Source of the DNA: CF-162 sp040882565
GTDB lineage: Bacteria; Chloroflexota; Dehalococcoidia; SM23-28-2; RBG-16-64-32
DNA: 14,219 nucleotides
Assembly (NCBI GenBank): GCA_040882565.1
Contig: JBBEAZ010000036.1
Span: 1 to 14,219 of the forward strand
Reading direction: 5' to 3'
A model generated the notes under the pieces. The model had not been told where the DNA came from and made no database searches. It worked only from the letters and a program-made list of their open reading frames with translations. Shown piece after piece: positions 1 to 6,442 of the stretch. Numbering within the stretch: the first letter of the stretch is position 1; every line of letters begins with the position of its first letter. Made by a program: the position numbers and the translations under genes.

Positions 1-1740
1 GGCAGCATCCCGCTGGGTTCCATCCCGCTGGGCAGCATCAACGTCGCCGGCGTGCCGCTGGGCAGCATCCCCCTCGGTTCAATCAACGTGCCGGGCAACG
101 GCTCGGACTGGTGCACTTGGCTCGCCAGTCAGGGCGCTCAGTACTCCTGTACCGCGCTCGGGATCGACGTGTCCGATAGCCTCCAGGACCTCACCATCGC
201 CTTGCTGAATACCGGCAACCCGATCGCCTCGACGCCCCTGGGCAGCATCCCCCTCGGTAGCATCCCCCTCGGATCCATCCCGCTCGGCAGCATCCCGCTC
301 GGCTCGATTCCGCTGAGCACCCTGCCGCTCGGCTCGGCCCCCCTGGGCTCGATCCCGCTCGGCAGCATCCCGCTTGGCAGCATCGATCTGGACAACGAAG
401 AGGTGCGGGCCGTCCCTCTCTCCGATCCGTTGATCAACGGCCAGAGCCTGTGCACCTTCCTGCTTGGCTATCCCGGCTACACCTGCGCGCCCGCCGACCT
501 TGACCTCAACGAAGGCACAGACGATATCGGTGACCTCGTCGATGCGATCGACCCACTGTCGCCCTCACTTCAAGCGAGCCCGCTCGGCTCGATCCCGCTG
601 GGCAGCATCCCGCTCGGCAGTATCGACTGGGACAGCGTTCCCCTGGGCAGCATCCCGCTCGGCAGTATTCCACTCGGCTCGATCCCGCTCAGCGCCATCA
701 CCCTCGCAGAGACGCCGCTTGGCTCGATCCCCCTCGGCTCGATCGACCCGCCCGGCAACTACGCCAACTTCTGCGTGGAGTTCCTGGCCAGCCTGGCGAA
801 CGGCGAATACACCTGCAGCGCGCTTGGCGTGCAACCAACTTCGACACTCGACGACTACCTCGCTGAGGTTGACGCCAACATGTCGTTGAACCGCAACGTA
901 GTGCTGGCGGCCATGCCGCTTGGCTCGATCCCGCTCGGCAGCATCCCGCTCGGCTCGATCCCCTTGGGCTCGATCCCACTCGGCAGTATCAGCATTGATG
1001 GCACGCCTCTCGGCTCGATCCCGCTGGGCAGCATCGACCTCGGCACTTCACCGCTTGGCAGCATCCCGCTGACGTCGATCCCGCTCGGCTCGATCCCGCT
1101 TGGCAGCATCCCGCTCAGCAGCTTGCCGGTGGGCTCGGCGCCGCTCGGCTCGATCCCACTCGGTTCGATTCCTCTGGGCAGCATTCCTCTCGGTTCAATC
1201 CAGCAGCCGGGCAACGTCCTCGGCGACCGTCTCCTGAGCGACATCAACCCGCCCGGACCGGCGATCTCGACAGTGTGTACCTACTTCGCGACATTCAGCG
1301 GCTACACCTGCGGCGTTGGCGGTCTCACCGGCATCAGCGACGGCAGCAACCTGCAGGCGCTGATGGAAGCGCTCGACGTCATGCCCGGTGGCATCGAAGC
1401 GAGCCCGTTGGGCAGCATCCCGCTCGGCAGCATCCCGCTCGGTAGCATCGACTGGGATAGCGTTCCCCTCGGCAGCATCCCCCTGGGCAGTATCCCCCTG
1501 GGCAGCATCATGCTCTCCACCCTGGACCTCACCGGTTCGCCGCTCGGCTCCATCCCGCTGTCCTCGATCGAATGGCAGGGCATGGACATCTGTGCCTACT
1601 TGATCACTGTGTCCTCATCGTGCGGTTCCGCCGACATACTCTCGGAGCTATTCACGGAACTGGCGCCGGTGGAATCGAGCCCGCTCAGCAGCATCCCCCT
1701 CTCCTCGATCCCGCTCGGTAGCATCCCACTCAGCAGCATC
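1..1740 (+). repeat. 15-bp repeat arrays encoding PLGSI pentapeptides
   Basis: Six in-frame arrays lie at about 1-84, 235-384, 580-744, 916-1200, 1405-1569 and 1681-1740. I count 42 exact PLGSI units by hand, plus variants such as PLSSI, PLTSI, PLSTL, PLGSA and PVGSA. Shifted to the register I-P-L-G-S, the unit has Leu at the centre and a hydrophobic residue two before it. That is compatible with a quadrilateral beta-helix of the pentapeptide-repeat type, although Pro and Gly at fixed positions are unlike the classical A(D/N)Lxx consensus. The DNA units vary at third positions and between AGC/AGT and TCN serine codons, so this is a protein-level repeat and not a clean satellite. Confidence 0.93.
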
Positions 1741-4700
1741 GACCCGCACGCCTCGCGGCTCGGCAACATCCTGCTGTCCGACATCCCGAATGTCGGCGAC
1801 GTCGTCAACTGCACCGCAATGGACTGCACGCCGCCGACCACCGACACCCTCGGTGACGCCGGCGACGCAGGCGAAATCCTGCCCGAAGCCCGCCTGCGCG
1901 ACATCGAGGACGCCGTACCGAACTACCTGTTGGGCGACCTCGTCTTCCTCGGCAACACGGATCTGGGCGATCTCTTCCAGGGCCTCGGCATGACCGGATA
2001 CGAAGACAACGTCGAGTTCCTCATGAGCTTCATGTATGGCCAGCACAACATTGGCGACCCCGGCTTCAACTTCGGCAACATGACCTTCGGCGACATCCTT
2101 CGGGGTCTCCTCAGCCGCAGCGACTACGCGTGGGAAGAACTGCCATTCGAGGACATCCAGGCCCAGCGATTCGCCGGCGGCAAGGACACGATCACCTACA
2201 CGGCTGCCTGGGAAAGCGTTGGCGGTAACGCGCTCGGTACCGAGCTTGCAGTCGACCTGCCTGCCGGCTTCGCCATCGTTCCGGGCTCCTCCGGACTGTA
2301 CATGGTCTGCCCGCCCGCCACGTTCGAGCCGATCCCCGATCCCGTCGAGACCGGCTCCATCCTCACCGGCCCGACGCTCACCTGGACCGTCGACATCCTG
2401 GCCGGCTGTGCGGTCGAAGTGTCGTTTGCCGCCCGCGCCGGCCTCGTCCTCGGCAGCTTCACCGCCGACGCGACAGCCAGCATCGGCGCCGAGGTGGTGT
2501 CCGTTCAAAACACCGCCCTCGTCACGGTCACGGAGCAATTCGAACCGGAAAACAACGACCCCGACACCGGGCCGGTTATCGCCTCAGATGAGGTCATCAT
2601 CTCGCACATCAGCAGCGCCTCGGATCTCGATTTCTACCGTGTCGCCGTGCCCGAGGCGGGCAGCCGCATCGTCGCCAGCCTCAGCCACCTCACCCGCGAC
2701 GCCGACCTCGTCATGTACAGACCGACGGGCGAACCGGTATCCACCGGCATCCCTTTGAACGGCCAACCGATCGAAGACGAGGGGCCAAGCGTTGGCAGCC
2801 AGCAAGAATCCTATTCGCCGGACACACATGAGGACGTGCATATCGAAAGCACCGGCATCGCCAGCCTCTCCGCGTCCCGTGGCCTTGAGTCCGAGAAGGT
2901 GGAGTCCATCTCCGCGGGCGCAGCGGGCTTCTACCCGATCCAGGTCTCCGGCTACAACGGGCGCTTCAGCTCGCACGGCTACGTGCTGCGGGTGCGTATC
3001 ATCCCGCCCCAGGAAGACCTTCAGTGCGGAGCCAGGATACTGCCGAACTCGCCCGGTACCCCCGGCGGCAGCCTCCCCGGCAGCCTTCCAGTGGACACTA
3101 AGACGCTCTTCCTCTTCAACCGCACGCGTCTCACCGCTCTCTACGGCGCCGCTGAGGCCCAGGACCTCTTGACAGAGCTCTCGGACCCGGCGTTCATCAA
3201 CCGCGCGGACGTCGAGGGCACGATCATCCACGTCGACGCCAACACTGCGGTCAGCGATGCCTACGACGACTGGGATGACATCAACCAGTGCTCGACGGAC
3301 TATGCCAACGCCATCGCCGACGAAATCGTCAACGTCATCGATGGGCTGACAACAACCGTCGATCCAGAAAACATCGTGGTTGTCGGCTCGGACGACGTGA
3401 TCCCGTTCGGCCGCGTCCCGGACAACAGTCGCGTCTCCAACGAGTCCGACTTCGCAGGCGATTTCGAGCTCATCGCCGGCGACAACAACCCTACGTGGGC
3501 GTCCTTCGCCGCCCGTTACGTCCTCACCGACAACGTCTACGGCGACCGCAACCCCATCCCCTGGCTCGAGCACGAGTTGTTCGTCCCGGACCGCGCCGTC
3601 GGCCGCCTGATCGAGACGCCTGACGAGATCGTCAACACGATCCAGGACTACGTCACCGCCAACGGCCGCTTGGACCCGGCCACCGCCGAAAGCCACCCGC
3701 GCACGTCGCTGACTACCGGCTACGACTTCCTGGCCGACGGTGCCGATGATATTGACGCCACGCTCGGGGCGATCGTTCCCCAGGCCGACGAATTGATCCA
3801 TCACCCCGGCGATCTGGATCCGCCGTGGACTGCGGATGATTTGGAGGAGGCGCTCAACCCCGGCGCCGGTTACCCGGCGGACATCGTCTCCCTCAACGCC
3901 CACTTCGACCACTACCGCGTCTTGCCCGCTGACGAAGACGCCCGCGGCCAGGACGACGACACATTCTCGACGGCCGACATGGCAACGTTCCCCGCGGAAC
4001 GCCTGAAGGGCCGCATCCTCTTCTCGATGGGCTGCCACTCCGGCCTCAACGTCCCGGACACGCTCACGGGCTCACCTCTGACAGACTGGGTGCAGGAACT
4101 CTCCCGCCAGTCCGCCGTCTTCATCGGCAACACGGGCTACGGCTACGGCGATACAGAACTCGTCGCTCTCTCCGAGCGCCTGATGAGCCTCGTCGCCGAC
4201 CGCCTCGACAGCACGATGACGATCGGCCAGGCGCTCACCTTCGCCAAGCAGGAGTACTTCGCCGGTCTCGGAGTCTACGGCGTCTACGACGAGAAGGTCA
4301 TCAGCGAGGCCACGTTCTACGGCCTGCCGATGTACCGCGTCGGTCCGACCGACGTTCCGCCACCCGCGCCACCCGCGCCCCTGCCGACCGAGATCGACCC
4401 GGCCACCGGCCTGGAATCGGCCTCGATCGCCTCCACGCCCATCTTCAGCTCGGAGAGCGGCACGAGCGGCGACTACTACACCGTCGACGGCAAGACCCAG
4501 GTCACGCACAACCGTCCGATCCAGCCGCGCGTTGAGATCGACGTCACGCAGCCGGACACAACCGCTCACGGCGCCATCATCACCGACCTGACGAGCACCG
4601 AAATCGATGACTTCGACGTCGCCTTCGCCCGCCCGGTCATCGACAAGAGCGAAAACGAGCCGATCACGGAACCCGGCGAAGTCATCTTCCCCACGGCGCT

Positions 4701-6312
4701 CCAGAACATTTCAACCTACACCGCCCTCGACGGCGAGCGTCAGCGCCTCGTGCTCCTGCCCGGCCAGTACATCGATATCGAAGAGGGTGACGGTGACCAG
4801 CGTCTCTTCACCGAGATGGACGCCACGGTTCTCTACTCGAACGACGACGACTACACCGAGCCGGAACTCCACAGCAGCGACTCCCTGATCGCCGGGTCTA
4901 CCGCTAGCTTCTCCGTGGTCACCGACGACGATAGCCCCACGACCGTCATTCGTGTCCTCGTCCTCTACCGCAGTACCGCCACCCCGTCGGACTGGCAGAG
5001 CGTGGACCTGGTGCGCGAAGGCCTGACAGACCGCTGGACCGGCGGCGGTGCGTTCGCCGGGACCGATATCGAGTACATCGTGCAGGCGGTTGACCACGCC
5101 GGCAACGTGGCCACGTCTACCAACAAGGGCACCCTCTTCGAGGGCGACGCGCCGCCATCGCTTCCTCCCTACATCACGGTTGAAGATGACGATCAGCAAC
5201 TCGAGGCCGGCTGGCACGAGGGCCCCGTCACTGTCACTGTCACCGGCACCCCTGGCGTCATCTACACCAGGAGCGTCGACGGCTCCGCCTTCACGACCAT
5301 CACCGGCCCGTTCAACGTCACGGGCGACGGCGTACACACGGTCGTCGTCTCCGCGAACAACGATCCCGGCAACCCGGTCACGATTCCGATTCCGATAGAC
5401 GACGACCCACCGCAGATCGTGACCGTCCTCGATCCGCCCGCCAACGCCGCGGGCTGGAACAATACGGACGTCGCGGTCCAGGTCCTCTGCTCGGATTCGG
5501 GCTCCGGAGTGGAAAACTGCACCATCGATCCGCCGCCACTCATCACAACCGAGGGCACGACCGCCCTCGACGCACACGCGGCCGACTTCCTCGATGACCC
5601 GCTCGATGGTCCCGCCCACGAGACCGACATCGTTGCTGAGGTCAAGATCGACAAGACCGACCCCGTCTCAACCGCGGTTCCAGCCGATCCCGACGGAGAC
5701 TCGCGAGTCTCCACCGTCACAATCAACGCGACCGATGCCGGAACCTCCGACGTCAAGCAGATTCGCGTTGCTATCAACGGCGGTCCGCCCACGGTCTTCG
5801 CCGGCGCCTCGGCTCTGGTGACGCTACCGTCGCCTTCCGCTTCAGTGGACTTCTTCGCCGTCGACAACGCCGACAACACAGAAGCCACCCAGAACGTGCT
5901 CTACGCGTTCGACAACTGCCCGACGGTCGCCAACCCCGGCCAGGAGAACGCCGACGGCGACTCCCTCGGCGACGTGTGCGACAACTGTCCCACTACCGCC
6001 ACCTCATGGGTCGTCCCGCCTGCCGACGTTGACTGCGATGGCTTCACGGGCGCGAACGAGACGTCGATCGGCACCAACCCCGCCGACCCCTGCGGCTTCA
6101 CGCCGGGCGCGCCCACCCAGTCCGAGAACTGGCCGCCTGACCTCGTCGAAACGAACTCCATCAACATCCAGGATGTTCTGGCCTTGAAGCCGTTCTTCGG
6201 CTCCCTCGTGCCACCAACCTCAGCACGATACGACGTCACTCCCAGCGGTGCCATCAACATCCAGGATGTGCTCGCGCTCAAGCCGTTCTTCGGCGCGTCG
6301 TGCGTGCCTTAA
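1..6312 (+). CDS. Giant secreted-type PLGSI solenoid / C25-like peptidase / dockerin-like protein (5' partial)
   Basis: The frame is open from base 1 to the TAA at 6310-6312 (2103 codons), so the true start and any signal peptide lie upstream; the GTG at 52 is an internal Val in the repeat. In window residue numbers the domains run as follows. 1-580: PLGSI pentapeptide arrays with five Cys-pair modules. About 590-725: degenerate LGD/FGD pentads. About 730-845: DUF11-like beta domain. About 867-1000: PPC-like domain (DLDFYRV, DADLVMY). About 1033-1450: gingipain-like clan CD peptidase with candidate catalytic His1301 or His1304 (NAHFDHY) and Cys1345 (MGCHSG). About 1455-1965: beta-sandwich modules, one resembling OmpL47/chitobiase C-terminal type (SVDGSAFTTITGPF). 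1971-2034: thrombospondin type-3-like Asp/Cys loops. 2047-2101: two dockerin-like loops. The likely role is an extracellular or surface peptidase on a beta-helical stalk. Domain calls come from motifs; substrate and solenoid function are unknown. Confidence 0.85.
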   Translation, partial: GSIPLGSIPLGSINVAGVPLGSIPLGSINVPGNGSDWCTWLASQGAQYSCTALGIDVSDSLQDLTIALLNTGNPIASTPLGSIPLGSIPLGSIPLGSIPLGSIPLSTLPLGSAPLGSIPLGSIPLGSIDLDNEEVRAVPLSDPLINGQSLCTFLLGYPGYTCAPADLDLNEGTDDIGDLVDAIDPLSPSLQASPLGSIPLGSIPLGSIDWDSVPLGSIPLGSIPLGSIPLSAITLAETPLGSIPLGSIDPPGNYANFCVEFLASLANGEYTCSALGVQPTSTLDDYLAEVDANMSLNRNVVLAAMPLGSIPLGSIPLGSIPLGSIPLGSISIDGTPLGSIPLGSIDLGTSPLGSIPLTSIPLGSIPLGSIPLSSLPVGSAPLGSIPLGSIPLGSIPLGSIQQPGNVLGDRLLSDINPPGPAISTVCTYFATFSGYTCGVGGLTGISDGSNLQALMEALDVMPGGIEASPLGSIPLGSIPLGSIDWDSVPLGSIPLGSIPLGSIMLSTLDLTGSPLGSIPLSSIEWQGMDICAYLITVSSSCGSADILSELFTELAPVESSPLSSIPLSSIPLGSIPLSSIDPHASRLGNILLSDIPNVGDVVNCTAMDCTPPTTDTLGDAGDAGEILPEARLRDIEDAVPNYLLGDLVFLGNTDLGDLFQGLGMTGYEDNVEFLMSFMYGQHNIGDPGFNFGNMTFGDILRGLLSRSDYAWEELPFEDIQAQRFAGGKDTITYTAAWESVGGNALGTELAVDLPAGFAIVPGSSGLYMVCPPATFEPIPDPVETGSILTGPTLTWTVDILAGCAVEVSFAARAGLVLGSFTADATASIGAEVVSVQNTALVTVTEQFEPENNDPDTGPVIASDEVIISHISSASDLDFYRVAVPEAGSRIVASLSHLTRDADLVMYRPTGEPVSTGIPLNGQPIEDEGPSVGSQQESYSPDTHEDVHIESTGIASLSASRGLESEKVESISAGAAGFYPIQVSGYNGRFSSHGYVLRVRIIPPQEDLQCGARILPNSPGTPGGSLPGSLPVDTKTLFLFNRTRLTALYGAAEAQDLLTELSDPAFINRADVEGTIIHVDANTAVSDAYDDWDDINQCSTDYANAIADEIVNVIDGLTTTVDPENIVVVGSDDVIPFGRVPDNSRVSNESDFAGDFELIAGDNNPTWASFAARYVLTDNVYGDRNPIPWLEHELFVPDRAVGRLIETPDEIVNTIQDYVTANGRLDPATAESHPRTSLTTGYDFLADGADDIDATLGAIVPQADELIHHPGDLDPPWTADDLEEALNPGAGYPADIVSLNAHFDHYRVLPADEDARGQDDDTFSTADMATFPAERLKGRILFSMGCHSGLNVPDTLTGSPLTDWVQELSRQSAVFIGNTGYGYGDTELVALSERLMSLVADRLDSTMTIGQALTFAKQEYFAGLGVYGVYDEKVISEATFYGLPMYRVGPTDVPPPAPPAPLPTEIDPATGLESASIASTPIFSSESGTSGDYYTVDGKTQVTHNRPIQPRVEIDVTQPDTTAHGAIITDLTSTEIDDFDVAFARPVIDKSENEPITEPGEVIFPTALQNISTYTALDGERQRLVLLPGQYIDIEEGDGDQRLFTEMDATVLYSNDDDYTEPELHSSDSLIAGSTASFSVVTDDDSPTTVIRVLVLYRSTATPSDWQSVDLVREGLTDRWTGGGAFAGTDIEYIVQAVDHAGNVATSTNKGTLFEGDAPPSLPPYITVEDDDQQLEAGWHEGPVTVTVTGTPGVIYTRSVDGSAFTTITGPFNVTGDGVHTVVVSANNDPGNPVTIPIPIDDDPPQIVTVLDPPANAAGWNNTDVAVQVLCSDSGSGVENCTIDPPPLITTEGTTALDAHAADFLDDPLDGPAHETDIVAEVKIDKTDPVSTAVPADPDGDSRVSTVTINATDAGTSDVKQIRVAINGGPPTVFAGASALVTLPSPSASVDFFAVDNADNTEATQNVLYAFDNCPTVANPGQENADGDSLGDVCDNCPTTATSWVVPPADVDCDGFTGANETSIGTNPADPCGFTPGAPTQSENWPPDLVETNSINIQDVLALKPFFGSLVPPTSARYDVTPSGAINIQDVLALKPFFGASCVP
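451..1515 (+). repeat. Higher-order duplication inside the solenoid (Cys module plus PLGSI block)
   Basis: Two copies of a compound unit lie exactly 825 bp apart. Each starts with a two-Cys module (Cys codons 451/484 and 1276/1309, both 11 codons apart). At an identical distance of 126 bp comes A-S-(PLGSI)x3-DWDSV-(PLGSI)x3 (from 574 and 1399). An earlier pair of modules, Cys at 112/148 and 772/814, also match each other (PGN before the first Cys, then Y[ST]C[ST]ALG[IV]). The order is therefore A-B-A'-B', followed by a shorter fifth module with Cys at 1591/1621. This points to duplication of a block of roughly 270 residues followed by divergence of the loops. Confidence 0.8.
3097..4350 (+). 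other. Gingipain-like (peptidase C25-type) catalytic region within the giant gene
   Basis: The region starts at KTLFLFNRTRL and ends near ATFYGLPMYRVG. It has the alternating strand/helix pattern of clan CD cysteine peptidases: a strand with Asp (NIVVVGSDDVIPFGR), a paired strand with an Arg (PDRAVGRL), the His strand (DIVSLNAHFDHY, His codon 3901 or 3910) and the Cys strand (ILFSMGCHSG, Cys codon 4033). The His-to-Cys distance is 41-44 residues; gingipain R is recalled as about 33 and caspases as near 50, so the spacing is plausible. The family name is an inference from motif and order. The nucleophile and base look intact, so an active enzyme is expected. Confidence 0.75.
6139..6309 (+). 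repeat. Tandem C-terminal dockerin-like (EF-hand loop) modules
   Basis: Two copies of INIQDVLALKPFFG (6160-6201 and 6253-6294, 93 bp apart) are preceded by loops with Asp at loop positions 1 and 12. Loop 1 runs from Asp2047 to Asp2058 and loop 2 from Asp2078 to Asp2089. Ile at position 8 and Gly at position 6 of loop 2 also fit the calcium-loop pattern of dockerins. The protein ends four to five residues after the second copy. These are predicted Ca-stabilised helix pairs. In non-cellulosomal bacteria such pairs often cap secreted proteins, and no cohesin partner is visible here. Confidence 0.75.
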
Positions 6313-6327
6313 CCAGAGAGTCACTTC

Positions 6328-6361
6328 GGTGGCCGGTCTCCCTCCCTTTTGACCGGTCACC
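6328..6361 (+). terminator. Candidate hairpin terminator after the giant gene
   Basis: An 11-bp stem starts 15 bp after the stop codon: GGTGGCCGGTC (6328-6338) pairs with GACCGGTCACC (6351-6361) with a single G-T wobble around a 12-nt loop ending in TTTT. No long T tract follows the stem (only CCCTTTGA a little downstream), so efficiency as an intrinsic terminator is uncertain. It is the only notable structure in the 130-bp gap before the cyclase gene. Confidence 0.55.
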
Positions 6362-6430
6362 GGTGGCCCTTTGATCCACGGGCCGACGTCCCGCTTGCTG
6401 GCATCACCCGCAGGCGCGTACGATCCGCTC

Positions 6431-6436
6431 GAGGGG
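6431..6436 (+). promoter_or_regulatory. Ribosome binding site deciding the cyclase start
   Basis: GAGGGG lies 6 nt before ATG at 6443. A TTG at 6371 is in frame upstream, but it sits within 10 bp of the terminator-like hairpin and has no comparable Shine-Dalgarno. The ATG is therefore chosen. Confidence 0.65.
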
Positions 6437-6442
6437 ACTGCA

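Noticed and set aside
1..1740. CRISPR or non-coding tandem repeat array
   Set aside because: The period is 15 bp and stays in frame throughout. Variation is mostly synonymous and there are no unique spacers of uniform length, so it is a coding repeat.
1..1740. Qnr/MfpA-type DNA-mimic pentapeptide protein
   Set aside because: The unit is not A(D/N)Lxx, there are Cys-pair inserts, and the protein is fused to secreted-type domains, so a gyrase-protection role is not supported.
138..1904. Minus-strand frames rich in LPSGIEPSG-type repeats
   Set aside because: They are exact complements of the PLGSI repeat, with no RBS and no independent homology; shadow frames.
2584..4038. Long minus-strand open frame (484 codons) opposite the peptidase region
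   Set aside because: High-GC antisense artefact with low-complexity Val/Asp/Gly/Arg composition. The plus strand holds recognisable PPC-like and peptidase motifs.
52..6312. GTG at 52 as the start of the giant gene
   Set aside because: The same frame is open to base 1 and encodes two more PLGSI units upstream, so position 52 is an internal Val of a truncated gene.
6371..6442. TTG start 24 codons upstream of the cyclase ATG
   Set aside because: It sits within 10 bp of the terminator-like hairpin and has no Shine-Dalgarno. ATG 6443 has GAGGGG at good spacing and the family similarity begins after it.
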